51,574 bases of DNA from Desulfobulbus rhabdoformis (GTDB taxonomy: Bacteria; Desulfobacterota; Desulfobulbia; Desulfobulbales; Desulfobulbaceae). The notes under the pieces are model-generated. The model was not told where the DNA came from. It worked only from the letters and a program-made list of their open reading frames with translations, and ran no database searches. Position 1 is the stretch's first letter, and each line of letters opens with the position of its first letter. The DNA lies in assembly GCF_016919065.1 (NCBI RefSeq), contig NZ_JAFFQA010000036.1, positions 1 to 51,574 on the forward strand, read 5' to 3'. Position numbers and translations under genes: made by a program. Of this stretch, positions 1 to 7,965 are shown in pieces.

Positions 1-303
1 TCAGAGTATGACCGGAGGACCGGGGGGAAAAAACTCCGGGTGCGGGGTATGAAAGCCGTCAGCTTCGCAGCGGTCCTCAAGGCTATAGGTGTGAACATTC
101 GCAGGGCTGCAGTGTTCCGTAAAAGAAGAAAAGGGCTCTGTACGCCCCTGAAAGGACCACATTGTGGGACCGCATGTGTTTTTTCACGTCTCAAAGAACA
201 TCTCATGCCAAAATTCTTAACAATTTTGACATGGCCGGGCAATATGTGCCCGATTGAATTTTTAAATCTTAAAATAGCCGCGTAAGGTTTTTACGAGGCC
301 ATC
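1..303. other. Intergenic, no supported gene
   Basis: I see no convincing gene here. An 81-codon open frame starting at position 40 has no good ribosome-binding site, no recognisable motif and a composition unlike the neighbouring genes. A 6-bp hairpin (CGGGCA / TGCCCG, about 235-252) followed by T-rich sequence could be a weak terminator for a gene left of the window. The stretch ends where the first palindromic repeat begins. Confidence 0.5.
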
Positions 304-476
304 AATCTTGAATAATTGCTTTTTCTGCCAATCTCGCGGAGTCTAACGCTTACCTCGTCATGCTGAAAATTTTATCCTCGGAGGTAAGCGAAGGCTCCGA
401 TATCAGCTATATGCCTGCGGTAAAATTGTCAGCAATCCTTGACCTTGATTGAAAAATCTAATTATTCAAGACACCC
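304..476 (-). repeat. MITE-like palindromic repeat, copy A
   Basis: This noncoding element is in inverted orientation relative to copies B, C and D. Its ends carry the inverted repeat TCTTGAATAATT / AATTATTCAAGA. The interior holds a second pair of arms (GGAGCCTTCGCTTACCTC / GAGGTAAGCGTTAGACTCC in family orientation) and a third near the centre (TGCTGACAATTTTA / TAAAATTTTCAGCA). The whole element can fold into one long hairpin. It sits about 210 bp upstream of the acetyltransferase gene. It encodes no protein, so it is either a non-autonomous mobile element or a structured intergenic repeat. Confidence 0.8.
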
Positions 477-503
477 CTGTTGAGTAAGTTGCAGTGGGGT
501 GTC
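470..503. other. Hairpin at the edge of repeat copy A
   Basis: GACACCCC (470-477) and GGGGTGTC (496-503) form a perfect 8-bp stem with an 18-nt loop. The left arm overlaps the end of the palindromic repeat. No T-run follows, so a terminator role is not supported. The remaining 504-689 stretch holds the leader of the acetyltransferase gene and nothing else I can identify. Confidence 0.4.
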
Positions 504-689
504 TCCTGAACTCGTCAGCATACATCGGTGCGTCAGGTGAAGCTGAATGGTAAAAACAGTTTTAATGGAATCCTTCTACATACAAAAGGATATGGTGGTG
601 GGGCATCACCCGCCGTCATGGGGTCAGGTGGATGATCACTGTTGCCGAGGAAAAGGGAAAAGTGATCCGTAAAAAAAAGGATGATTGCC

Positions 690-1166
690 ATGATCCGTCA
701 TCGTCCCTTAGCCGCTCTGGATATGAGCCGTATCTGTAGTTTTCCCCAAAACGAGGAAGAGCTCTTTTACTTTTTCCCCACGGCCCGGTATCCCTTGACG
801 ACAGAGCAGCTCTCCCCGGTTATAGCCGGGCGGACTGCCCCCACAGTTGTGGAGAATGGTGGCCAGGTGGTCGCTTTTGCCGATTTGTTTCATCTGAAAC
901 ACAGTGACTATTACAACATCGGAAATGTTATAGTCGCTCCCGAGGCCAGGGGGCAGGGGATGGGACGCTATCTGATCGCTCAAATGATCAATATTGCTCG
1001 AAAAATGCCAGGGGCCAAGTGGTTGAGGGTCTCCTGCTTTAACAGCAACACGGCAGCCCTTCTTCTCTATACCGGGCTCGGCTTTGTACCCTATAGACTT
1101 GAAGAGCGTTTTGACTGGCAGGGAAATAGGGTGGCGCTGGTGCATCTTAGGAAGTTTTTTTCCTGA
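690..1166 (+). CDS. GNAT family N-acetyltransferase
   Basis: A 158-residue protein of the GNAT fold that probably transfers an acetyl group from acetyl-CoA to an unidentified amine in the cytoplasm. The acetyl-CoA-binding signature is visible as VIVAPEARGQGMGRYLIAQM (about residues 82-101), with the family's R/Q-x-x-G-x-G core. Motif B-like sequence follows (NSNTAALLLYTGLGF), where the Y and GF are typical. The length is normal for the family. An upstream ATG at 681 is in frame, but AAGGA at 677-681 lies about 8 nt before the ATG at 690, so I prefer the shorter start. The gene is apparently monocistronic, with a 107-bp gap to the DUF364 gene on the same strand. The substrate cannot be predicted. 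Confidence 0.85.
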   Translation: MIRHRPLAALDMSRICSFPQNEEELFYFFPTARYPLTTEQLSPVIAGRTAPTVVENGGQVVAFADLFHLKHSDYYNIGNVIVAPEARGQGMGRYLIAQMINIARKMPGAKWLRVSCFNSNTAALLLYTGLGFVPYRLEERFDWQGNRVALVHLRKFFS

Positions 1167-1273
1167 ATCCAGCAGGACTTCGGTGGTACTCATCTTTTTG
1201 TAAGTTAGCGGAAGCTTGGCTTCTTGCATTTTACCTTCGTTATAGGATTAAAAATATAAAAGTGGAGAGGGGT

Positions 1274-2026
1274 ATGGAAACAGCGATTCAAAAGCGAATT
1301 ATAGATCTGCTCACCCCGGTTGCCCAGGGGGCTCAGGTGACAGATGTACGCATCGGCCTTGGCTATACCTGCGTGCAGCTGGATAATGGTCAGGCCGGGC
1401 TTGCCTGGACGGCAAAATCACATGCAGGCAGTTGCAGTCATCTGCCAACGGCCGGTACTCTGGCAGGACAACCAGCTCCAGCTTTACTGAGCCTGCTGGG
1501 TGGCCTGGGGCAGTCGCTTGCCAAGTCGGTGGGATTAGCTACGGCCAATGCTCTTGCGGCCGGGCTTGAGAGACCCACCGCAACGTCTACTGAGATTCTG
1601 GAACTCATAGATGTGCAGCCAGAGGAGCATGTGGCCATGGTGGGATTTTTTGGGCCTGTGGTACCACGACTTAAAAAGATTGGTTGCAGATTGGATATTA
1701 TTGAACTTGATGCAAAGAAGGGAGGAACCTTGACACCTGAAGAGGGAAAGGCCTCGTTATCAACCTGTGATGTGGCGATTATTACCGCAACTTCTCTGGT
1801 CACCGGCACCATGGATGGTCTGCTCTCCGGGCTTGGCAATCCGCGGGCTGCCTTGCTGCTGGGGCCGTCTACCTTTATGCGACCGAAGGTCTATGCAGGA
1901 ACCAAGGTGACCCATCTGGCGGGCTCCTGGGTACGGGAACCCGGACCGGTGGCGCAGATCGTTTCTGAAGGTGGTGGCACCAAAATTTTGAAAAAACATC
2001 TCGATTTCGCCACAATTATTATATAA
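1274..2026 (+). CDS. DUF364 domain protein (putative heavy-metal chelation family)
   Basis: A 250-residue protein resembling the DUF364 family, with an N-terminal DUF4213-like part. The family is described as putative heavy-metal chelators and is often found near metal-uptake genes; its biochemical role is not established. Visible family features are the N-terminal LGYTCVQL segment, the Rossmann-like VAMVGFFGPVVPRL stretch (about residue 122 on), which resembles a nucleotide-binding loop, and the TATSLVTGTMDGLL segment before a GPSTFM loop. I chose the ATG at 1274, preceded by GAGAGGGG, over a GTG at 1262. The stop codon TAA (2024-2026) lies at the edge of palindromic repeat copy B, and the TATAAGG around it is shared with copy C. 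The present 3' end may therefore come from the repeat. Confidence 0.75.
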   Translation: METAIQKRIIDLLTPVAQGAQVTDVRIGLGYTCVQLDNGQAGLAWTAKSHAGSCSHLPTAGTLAGQPAPALLSLLGGLGQSLAKSVGLATANALAAGLERPTATSTEILELIDVQPEEHVAMVGFFGPVVPRLKKIGCRLDIIELDAKKGGTLTPEEGKASLSTCDVAIITATSLVTGTMDGLLSGLGNPRAALLLGPSTFMRPKVYAGTKVTHLAGSWVREPGPVAQIVSEGGGTKILKKHLDFATIII

Positions 2027-2169
2027 GGGTGTCTTGAATAATTAGATTTTTCAATCAAGGCCAAGGATTGTGCAAAATTTTACCGCAGGCATATAACTGA
2101 TATTCCGAGGATAAAATTTTAAGCATGACGCCGGGATTGGCAGAAAAAGCAATTATTCAAGATTCCCAT
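2027..2169 (+). repeat. MITE-like palindromic repeat, copy B (internally shortened)
   Basis: It starts right after the DUF364 stop with GGGTGTCTTGAATAATT and ends with AATTATTCAAGATTCCCAT. Compared with copy C it lacks both internal arms (the GGAGTCTTCGCTTACCT arm and its partner), so the fold loses a matched pair and stays symmetrical. The inner AAAATTTTA / TAAAATTTT stem is kept. It lies between convergent genes. Confidence 0.8.
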
Positions 2170-2180
2170 AAGCCGCATAA

Positions 2181-2209
2181 AAGCGCCGCGTTTACCTAGC
2201 GCGGCGCTT
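2181..2209. terminator. GC-rich hairpin between convergent genes
   Basis: AAGCGCCGCG (2181-2190) and CGCGGCGCTT (2200-2209) form a perfect 10-bp stem with a 9-nt loop. Read on the minus strand the stem is followed by TTTATG, which together with the TT ending the stem makes a short T-run. It may terminate transcription of the dioxygenase gene and, less clearly, of the DUF364 gene. Confidence 0.55.
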
Positions 2210-2321
2210 CGCCCTCTCGATCAATCCGTAAACCTTTCCCCCACTGCTACCATGGATGTCCCCCTCAAACATAAGCGGTCAGGGGCGAGTACCAAAAAAA
2301 GACCGGCATCCTCCTATTTGT

Positions 2322-2425
2322 AAGCGATTGCGAGGTGCCGGAGATGCTAGCCATCGGTCTGTGCAGCGTACACCTGTACGTAAACAGGCCGATAACACCG
2401 CAGATTCGGTGCCCCGTGATCGCTT
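2322..2425. repeat. Second palindromic repeat family, 104-bp full hairpin
   Basis: Left arm AAGCGATTGCGAGGTGCCG and the reverse complement of the right arm, AAGCGATCACGGGGCACCG, align end to end. The match resumes towards the centre, where GTACACCTGTAC forms the loop. Several differences between the arms are of the type that leaves G-U pairs in RNA. The right half recurs at 41585-41657 with about 45 of 52 identical positions. It lies immediately 3' of the dioxygenase stop codon. Confidence 0.65.
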
Positions 2426-2428
2426 CCC

Positions 2429-3253
2429 TCAAACATCTCCATTCCAGAGAAAACCACAGGCCTGTTTGCCAATGACCTGGTCATTAAAAACCACCTGGGC
2501 CGGTTGCTGAACAATTCCATAACATACATGCAGGGGCAGCAGGTGTTCCTCGCGGGGGTGGCAGTAACGGGCATGGGGAGCCTGCTCCCAGTTCGCCAGC
2601 CGTTCTTCCCGCTCCAGGGGCTGTAGAGCCGGTGCCGTACAGGTATCTATCAGCCAATCATTAAAAGCCTCTGACCTGGTGTCATGGCCATCGGCTGAGG
2701 TCGCAAAAAATGCGCGCATGTTGTGAAAGGAAAATCCCGAACCGATGATCAGAATGGGCTCCTTGAGGAGAGGTGTCAGTGCTTTGCCAAGGTCAAGGTG
2801 TGCCTGTGCAGAGAGCCCGGTAAGCAGGGAGAGCTGCACGCAGGGGATGTCTGCCTGGGGATAGACCAGCTTCAATGGAACAAAGACGCCGTGATCAAGG
2901 CCGCGTTTTTCTTCAAGGACAGGGGCAAACCCCGCATCAGTGAGGAGATGCCCAATTGTTTGAGCAAGTACAGGGGCTCCCGGAGCAGGGTAGGTTATGG
3001 AATAGCTTTCTTCAGGAAAGCCGTAATAATCATAGAGAAGTTCCGGTTGTGCCGCTGCTGTGATATTTGGGTGCTCGGCCTCCCAATGAGCGCTGATGAC
3101 AACAATGGCCTTGGGTTTACGTAATCTGGTTGCAAGCGAGCTGAGAAAGTGTACTAGCTGTTCATGTGTGGGCTCGCCTAACAGAGGAAGTGGGCCGCCA
3201 CCATGTGGTATATAGAGTATTTGAGCCTTGGTTGAGGTTGGTCTCGTTTCCAT
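2429..3253 (-). CDS. LigB/DODA-type extradiol aromatic ring-opening dioxygenase
   Basis: A 274-residue protein of the class III extradiol dioxygenase family (LigB, 4,5-DOPA dioxygenase-like). These enzymes use a divalent metal to open catechol-type rings. The usual metal and acid-base histidines are visible in order: IPHGGGP near the N terminus, SAHWE, GLDHGVFVP and GSGFSFHNM. The last motif differs slightly from the common GSGG-x-x-HN form. The length fits the family. An open frame extends upstream to 3334, but the ATG at 3253 is preceded by GGAGGA at proper spacing. The gene faces the DUF364 gene and diverges from the binding-protein operon, sharing a roughly 290-bp intergenic region with it. 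The substrate is unknown; no other aromatic degradation gene is nearby. Confidence 0.85.
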   Translation of the reverse strand: METRPTSTKAQILYIPHGGGPLPLLGEPTHEQLVHFLSSLATRLRKPKAIVVISAHWEAEHPNITAAAQPELLYDYYGFPEESYSITYPAPGAPVLAQTIGHLLTDAGFAPVLEEKRGLDHGVFVPLKLVYPQADIPCVQLSLLTGLSAQAHLDLGKALTPLLKEPILIIGSGFSFHNMRAFFATSADGHDTRSEAFNDWLIDTCTAPALQPLEREERLANWEQAPHARYCHPREEHLLPLHVCYGIVQQPAQVVFNDQVIGKQACGFLWNGDV

Positions 3254-3405
3254 GGAGTCCTCCGAACGGGGCCAGGGGAGAGTGCAATTCAGGGGGTAAA
3301 GAGGAAAAATAAGAGCTTCAGGCTTTCTTGGCAAGGCGGAGCAGTCAGAGTGGCTGGGCAGTAATGTATGAAAATGACATGATAACCCCTCTCATTTTCC
3401 CGAAG

Positions 3406-3434
3406 TTGACAGGGAAAAATCTCCCCTCTATAGT
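3406..3434 (+). promoter_or_regulatory. Sigma-70-type promoter of the binding protein-diguanylate cyclase operon
   Basis: TTGACA (3406-3411), a 17-nt spacer and TATAGT (3429-3434) match the bacterial housekeeping consensus with one mismatch. Transcription would start near 3441, about 100 nt before the first gene. The spacer and -10 lie in the left arm of a long inverted repeat (3412-3431 / 3450-3469). Confidence 0.7.
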
Positions 3435-3469
3435 GTAACTAGCATTTTAATAGAGGGAGCATTTTTCCC
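3412..3469. repeat. 20-bp inverted repeat overlapping the promoter
   Basis: The arm at 3412-3431 and the reverse complement of 3450-3469 match at 17 of 20 positions around an 18-nt centre. It covers the promoter spacer, -10 element and predicted transcription start. It may be an operator for a dimeric regulator or a structure in read-through RNA. Confidence 0.6.
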
Positions 3470-3543
3470 GGTTACACCCAACCAGTTCGTTTCTTGTTAC
3501 GCCCGGTTTTTTCTGTCTACCAATACATGCCAAAGGAAATGAC

Positions 3544-4356
3544 ATGCGCCTGAAGCCTCTTCTTCTCGCTCTTTTTCTCACTGCTCAAATCGTGCAGTGT
3601 TTGAGTGTGGACGATGCATTGGCCAAGGACAGGCTGCAAGCCATCCTGCGGAGTGGTGTGGTCCAAGTCTGTATCTGGCCGGATTATTACGGTATCAGTT
3701 TTCGTAACCCGAAAACCAATCAGCTTTCGGGAATCGATGTGGATATGGCCCATGAGTTGGCTCGTGATCTCGGGGAATCCGTGCAGGTGCGATTTGTTGA
3801 CAGCTCTTTTGCGCGTTTTACTGGGGATCTCGCCGCCAATCGTTGTGATATAGCCATGTTCGCTATAGGGATAACCCCCCTGCGCAGAGAAAAATTGCGT
3901 TTTACCAGTCCCCACCTCCAAAGTGATGTTTACGCCATTACCACCCGCAGCAATCGCCGCGTGCAAAAATGGCAGGATATTGATCAACCGGGGATGGTTG
4001 TGGCTGTGGCCAAAGGGACGCTGCATGAGCCACTGATGCGTAAAAAGCTCAAACACGCCACCCTCAAAGTACTGAATACGCCCTTTGCCCGAGAGCAGGA
4101 AGTGGAATCGGGGCGGGCAGATGTTTTCATGACCGATTATCCCTACAGCCGCCGTATGCTTGCAAACTCGGACTGGGCCCGGCTGGTGGCCCCTGCAAGC
4201 ACCTACCACATCACTCCCTATGGATATGCCCTTGCACCGGGGGATGAGCACTGGCTGCAAAGAGTAGAGCAGTTTGTCGCCCGCACGAAGAAAGATGGCC
4301 GCTTACTTGCCATCTGCAGCCGGTATCATCTGGCAGCCATGGCCCGGCTTGACTGA
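3544..4356 (+). CDS. Periplasmic solute-binding protein, SBP_bac_3 family
   Basis: A 270-residue protein of the family 3 extracellular solute-binding proteins, which bind amino acids or related polar molecules in the periplasm. Residues 1-27 form a signal peptide with a hydrophobic core (LLLALFLTA) and probable cleavage after DALA. The two-lobed fold is recognisable from GIDVDMAHELA (lobe 1 helix), CDIAMFAIGITPLRREKLRF (hinge region), VAVAKGT (lobe 2 start) and GRADVFMTDYP. AAGGA at 3533-3537 supports the ATG. No permease or ATPase gene is adjacent. Instead the next gene, 15 nt downstream, is a membrane diguanylate cyclase. The protein may therefore sense a ligand for that enzyme rather than serve uptake. 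That role is inference; the binding-protein assignment is solid. Confidence 0.85.
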   Translation: MRLKPLLLALFLTAQIVQCLSVDDALAKDRLQAILRSGVVQVCIWPDYYGISFRNPKTNQLSGIDVDMAHELARDLGESVQVRFVDSSFARFTGDLAANRCDIAMFAIGITPLRREKLRFTSPHLQSDVYAITTRSNRRVQKWQDIDQPGMVVAVAKGTLHEPLMRKKLKHATLKVLNTPFAREQEVESGRADVFMTDYPYSRRMLANSDWARLVAPASTYHITPYGYALAPGDEHWLQRVEQFVARTKKDGRLLAICSRYHLAAMARLD

Positions 4357-4371
4357 GCCTACAGGGATCCT

Positions 4372-6243
4372 GTGATTTTTCATCGCCTTCTCCGTCATCA
4401 TCTTGTTTTTATATCCCTGTCTCTTCTCTCTGTTTTGGTGGTCTGTCTGAGCACCGCCTTTATTCTCGATCACCAACGACGTTCAACCATAGATGAAGGG
4501 CTTAAGCAGAGCGCATACCATGCGCGTAATTTCGAGGAACAGCTGACGCGCAATTTGGACAGTATTCAGCGCCTGGCGGACTTTATTGCCGCCGTAACCC
4601 CAGAAGAACATGGCGAACGGGCCAATGTCCTGTTTTCCCGCTTGCTTCGTCAAAATCCTTTTCTCCGTTCTCTTTCCACCATTGATCAGCAGGGACGCAT
4701 TCTCAATAGCTCCAATAAACAGGCCATTGGTCGCAGGGTGGAGTTGATTGATTTTTACCCCCAACCCCATGGTACTCAGGAGACTGCTCTACGTATCGGC
4801 CGTCCCTGGCTTGGGCGTGATGTCGACCAGGGAGTTCCCATAGACAATGGTCAGCAAGTTTCGCTGCGTTCTCTGGGCTTTGTCCCCCTGCTTGTGCGCG
4901 GTCAATACAACGGGGAGCCAGTCCTTGTACTGGCAGCGCTCAACCCTGATTATTTTATCAACTATTACACACAGTGGCTGGATACGGGCATCGGCCTGGC
5001 CGAGGTGATCCGTTATGATCGGCTGCCCCTGTTTACCAGCGGGGAGTTTCTCTCCGGCACCCCGGATGCAGCAAGGGATCTTGGGAGTCGTCTGCAAAGT
5101 TCAGAGATCGGGCAGTACCGCAGTACTCAAAGCCAGCATGGCCCCATGCTCACGGCGTATCGCGCCTCGCGCCGTTTCCCGCTTTTGGTTGTGATTCATC
5201 TGTCCCAGGAACAGGTGCTTGCCAAGTGGCGTCAGGAAAGTGTGCAAACCGTGATTCTTGTGGGCATGACTCTGATGGTTCTGCTCTACCTGGCCTCAAC
5301 CCTGCATCGACGGCAACAACGGTTGGCTTCCCGGCGCGAGGCCCAGCGGAGGCGCGAGTATGAGCAACTGGCAGCAACGGTTTTTGAAACTGTGCTCGAG
5401 GCGGTGATGGTGACCGATAGAGAACAGAACATTCTCACCGTTAATCCGGCTTTTACCCGTATAACCGGCTATGCAAAGGAAGAGTCTGTTGGTGCTGATT
5501 TGAGTTTGCTGGCCTCGGGCTACCAGCCTGAAGATTTTTCCCAGAAGATAGAGAACCTTCTCACAGGGCAAGGGCATTGGGAAGGTGAAGTGCGCAGCCG
5601 CCGTAAAAGTGGTGAAATTTTTGTAGCCTGGTTTTCCATTACCCAGGTACTGGGAGATCAGGGCCAGGTTCTGTATCTGGTCAGCGGGTTTTCAGATATT
5701 ACCGAATATTGTGCTGAAGCGGATCGAATCTCTCACCTGGCGCATCATGACCTGCTCACCGGTCTGCCCAATCGTGCCCTGCTCAAGGATCGATTACGCC
5801 AAGGGGTGCGGCAGGCCCATCGTGAGCGGACTATTCTGGCCTTGCTGTTTTTTGATCTGGATCGATTTAAGCCCGTCAATGACAACCTGGGGCATCTGGT
5901 GGGGGACCTGCTGCTGCAGACCCTGTCCAGCCGTCTGCAGGAGATCCTGCGGGTTTCTGACACGCTGGCCCGGTTGGGCGGAGATGAGTTTGTTCTGGTG
6001 CTTCCCAACATCAAAAACAGCGAGGATGCCTTTAAAGTAGCAGAAAAAATCCGGAGCACTGTGGCGATACCCTTTACCCTTGAAGGACATTATATAGAAA
6101 TCTCTGCCTCCATTGGTGTGGCCCTTTTTCCTGACCATGGGGTCGATGAGCTGAGTTTGATGCGTTGCGGTGATCAGGCCATGTACCAGGCCAAGGCCGC
6201 TGGTGGAAACCGGTATGCCATATACGAGCAGCAGATGAGCTGA
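4372..6243 (+). CDS. Membrane diguanylate cyclase with periplasmic sensor, PAS and GGDEF domains
   Basis: A 623-residue inner-membrane protein that should make cyclic di-GMP from two GTP. Membrane segment 1 is about residues 9-31, a Cache-like periplasmic sensor about 35-285, membrane segment 2 about 290-310, a PAS domain about 330-450 and the GGDEF domain about 455-620. The active-site GGDEF motif is intact near residue 535. RVSD sits five residues before it, matching the inhibitory I-site spacing for product feedback. The start is a GTG at 4372, 15 nt after the binding-protein stop, with AGGGA just upstream; the two genes are probably co-transcribed. No EAL domain follows, so it is a one-way synthase. 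The periplasmic domain is the likely site of contact with the upstream binding protein. Confidence 0.9.
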   Translation: MIFHRLLRHHLVFISLSLLSVLVVCLSTAFILDHQRRSTIDEGLKQSAYHARNFEEQLTRNLDSIQRLADFIAAVTPEEHGERANVLFSRLLRQNPFLRSLSTIDQQGRILNSSNKQAIGRRVELIDFYPQPHGTQETALRIGRPWLGRDVDQGVPIDNGQQVSLRSLGFVPLLVRGQYNGEPVLVLAALNPDYFINYYTQWLDTGIGLAEVIRYDRLPLFTSGEFLSGTPDAARDLGSRLQSSEIGQYRSTQSQHGPMLTAYRASRRFPLLVVIHLSQEQVLAKWRQESVQTVILVGMTLMVLLYLASTLHRRQQRLASRREAQRRREYEQLAATVFETVLEAVMVTDREQNILTVNPAFTRITGYAKEESVGADLSLLASGYQPEDFSQKIENLLTGQGHWEGEVRSRRKSGEIFVAWFSITQVLGDQGQVLYLVSGFSDITEYCAEADRISHLAHHDLLTGLPNRALLKDRLRQGVRQAHRERTILALLFFDLDRFKPVNDNLGHLVGDLLLQTLSSRLQEILRVSDTLARLGGDEFVLVLPNIKNSEDAFKVAEKIRSTVAIPFTLEGHYIEISASIGVALFPDHGVDELSLMRCGDQAMYQAKAAGGNRYAIYEQQMS

Positions 6244-6398
6244 GCTGTCCTACTCACCAACTGAAATGGAGGACGGTGGTTGACTGTGCTGCAGGATTTG
6301 CTAAAACGATGCTCTTGGTATATTCTTTTATTGGCTTACAAAATGGTCATTTGAGCCTTGGTTCGTGAGCCATCACCCGGAGTCAAGGATTCTGGTCA

Positions 6399-6437
6399 AG
6401 AGAAGGCGCTGCAAGCGCAGTCTCTTTGAGCTTTTTT
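6399..6437 (+). terminator. Probable terminator after the cyclase operon
   Basis: AGAGA plus GCGCT (6399-6410) pair with AGCGC plus TCTCT (6414-6425) around a GCA loop, with a small AG/AG internal loop. TTGAGC and then six T residues follow. Position and T-run suit factor-independent termination of the binding protein-cyclase transcript. Confidence 0.55.
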
Positions 6438-6476
6438 GATGTTTCCCCCTCCTTTATGATACAGAAATGAGGTTGT

Positions 6477-7283
6477 ATGCATTTTTTTTATCGATATTGC
6501 CTTGTCGTAGGTTTGCTCGCAGTTCTGCCTCCTGTCATCCCGGCCCAGGCGTCACCCCCCACCACGGTGAAGCAGGCAAAGTACCCTGAGGATGAGATTG
6601 TTCGCCGTCGAGCACTCATTAATGATCGGGTTCATAAAATTGAGCGTTCAGCACGGACCAGATCCGGTACAGTGGGGACCGCTCTTGTTCCTATTCCCAA
6701 GGCCATTGCCTTACGTGGTCGTTTGATAATTCGTGGTGGGAATACTTCGACTTTTTATGGAAAGGTTCGCCGTCAGATTGACTACACCATTAGCGAGCGT
6801 TTTTTAGGGAACCTGATCGTTACCCGCTATTACGATCGAAACAAAAAACAGTACAGCGACAGAAAAGACTATGCTATGGATACTCTCTCCATGGAGATTG
6901 ATGCCTCCGATTTCAACGGAAAGATCTGCAGTAAATATGCGGGCTCCCCGCCTGCATGCACCAATTGGCTGAAACTTGATCTCTGGCAGATAGCAGATGG
7001 CGAAGAGTACCCCGGAAGAAAAAGCAATGTAGTCACTGCCAGCAGTGCTAAAAATAACGTAACCCTGCGCATTGATGGGCCGGATATTTTATTTGTGCCC
7101 TCCAAGGGGAAACAGTGGCTGAGGTCGGGCTGCGGGGATGCGGTGCAGAAACGATTTACCCGTGATGAATTTGAGCAGATGCTCAAGAAGAAAAAAATCA
7201 CCTTGAAAAAGGTGCTGGGGAAAACACGTCCGAGCTGCGATCCCGGCTCAACGGTTTCATTGGAGATTACCCTGACCCCGTGA
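6477..7283 (+). CDS. Secreted hypothetical protein
   Basis: I do not recognise this 268-residue protein. Residues 1-25 look like a Sec signal peptide (hydrophobic LVVGLLAVLPPVI, then AQA before the probable cleavage site). The mature part is rich in lysine and arginine, appears beta-rich, and has four cysteines (in KICSK, PACTN, SGCGD and PSCDP) that could form two disulfides in the periplasm. No membrane segment or lipobox is present. GAGG at 6469-6472 precedes the ATG. The next gene starts 55 nt downstream on the same strand and encodes another exported protein with LprI/MliC similarity, so the two may form a small envelope-related operon. The function is unknown. Confidence 0.7.
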   Translation: MHFFYRYCLVVGLLAVLPPVIPAQASPPTTVKQAKYPEDEIVRRRALINDRVHKIERSARTRSGTVGTALVPIPKAIALRGRLIIRGGNTSTFYGKVRRQIDYTISERFLGNLIVTRYYDRNKKQYSDRKDYAMDTLSMEIDASDFNGKICSKYAGSPPACTNWLKLDLWQIADGEEYPGRKSNVVTASSAKNNVTLRIDGPDILFVPSKGKQWLRSGCGDAVQKRFTRDEFEQMLKKKKITLKKVLGKTRPSCDPGSTVSLEITLTP

Positions 7284-7338
7284 GCAACCATCCGTCGTCA
7301 CAGGGACAGGCTGATAGCACCAACGTTCGGGAGGAACT

Positions 7339-7965
7339 ATGGTCAGATATATTTTTCTCGGATTCAGGCTCATTGTCTTCGGGGGACTGGTATGCTGGAA
7401 TCTGTCTGCGTGTCTGGCCGCGTCCCCCTCGTATAGCTGCAGTAAGGTTAAAGAAGGAAGCATTGAGGCGCTGGTTTGTGCCGATGAATCCCTGGCTGCA
7501 TTGGATCGTCAATTGGCCGGTGTTTATGCGCAGGCAATTGCCCGCCTGGGGGAAGATAGATCGATGGAGTTACGCATCGAGCAGCGCGGGTGGATCCGCT
7601 CCCGGGATGCCTGTAGTAAAACAGCAGAGCCCCAACTCTGTGCGCTCAGGCAGTACAGCCAGCGTATTGCTGAGTTGCAGGCCACCTATCGTCTTGTGCC
7701 CATGACTGGCCCGGTGCTTTTTTTCTGTGAGGATCCGGCACGAACGAAACTATATGTCACCTATTACGCAACCGATCCGGCAACGATTATCGTCGAGCAT
7801 CACAATCAGTTCACCCTGATGTACCTGGAGCCGGGAATGAGTGGGGCACGCTATGTGCGAAAGAGTCAAAGCTTCTGGGAACACCAGGGGGAAGCGCTGG
7901 TGAGTTGGGGCTTTGATCTGCCTGAGATTCAATGTCGAACACGCAGTCAAAAGAATGCGCGCTGA
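7339..7965 (+). CDS. Exported LprI-like / MliC-like protein, putative lysozyme inhibitor
   Basis: A 208-residue exported protein. Residues 1-28 form a signal peptide ending near CLAASPS; the cysteine there is not in a clear lipobox. The first half resembles the LprI N-terminal family (DUF1311), with YSCSK, ALVCADESLAALDRQLAGVY, the RGWIRSRDAC segment and paired cysteines. The second half (about residues 118-200) has MliC-like features: an FFCEDPARTKLYVTYY start, beta-strands, and a SGARYVRK loop followed by FWEHQGEALVSWG. MliC proteins inhibit C-type lysozyme, and LprI-like domains are also linked to lysozyme inhibition. GGGAGGA precedes the ATG. The protein is probably periplasmic. The combined architecture is deduced by eye; the inhibitory role is inferred. 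Confidence 0.72.
   Translation: MVRYIFLGFRLIVFGGLVCWNLSACLAASPSYSCSKVKEGSIEALVCADESLAALDRQLAGVYAQAIARLGEDRSMELRIEQRGWIRSRDACSKTAEPQLCALRQYSQRIAELQATYRLVPMTGPVLFFCEDPARTKLYVTYYATDPATIIVEHHNQFTLMYLEPGMSGARYVRKSQSFWEHQGEALVSWGFDLPEIQCRTRSQKNAR

Noticed and set aside
40..285. 81-codon open frame on the plus strand
   Set aside because: No ribosome-binding site, no motif, odd composition and a repeat-bounded noncoding context.
304..476. CRISPR-like or riboswitch-like structure
   Set aside because: The element is dispersed, not tandem, with no spacers, and copies lie mostly 3' of genes rather than in leaders of one gene class.
708..1229. Long antisense frames over the acetyltransferase and many kinase genes
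   Set aside because: They are mirror frames of genes with clear domains; none has independent motifs or start signals.
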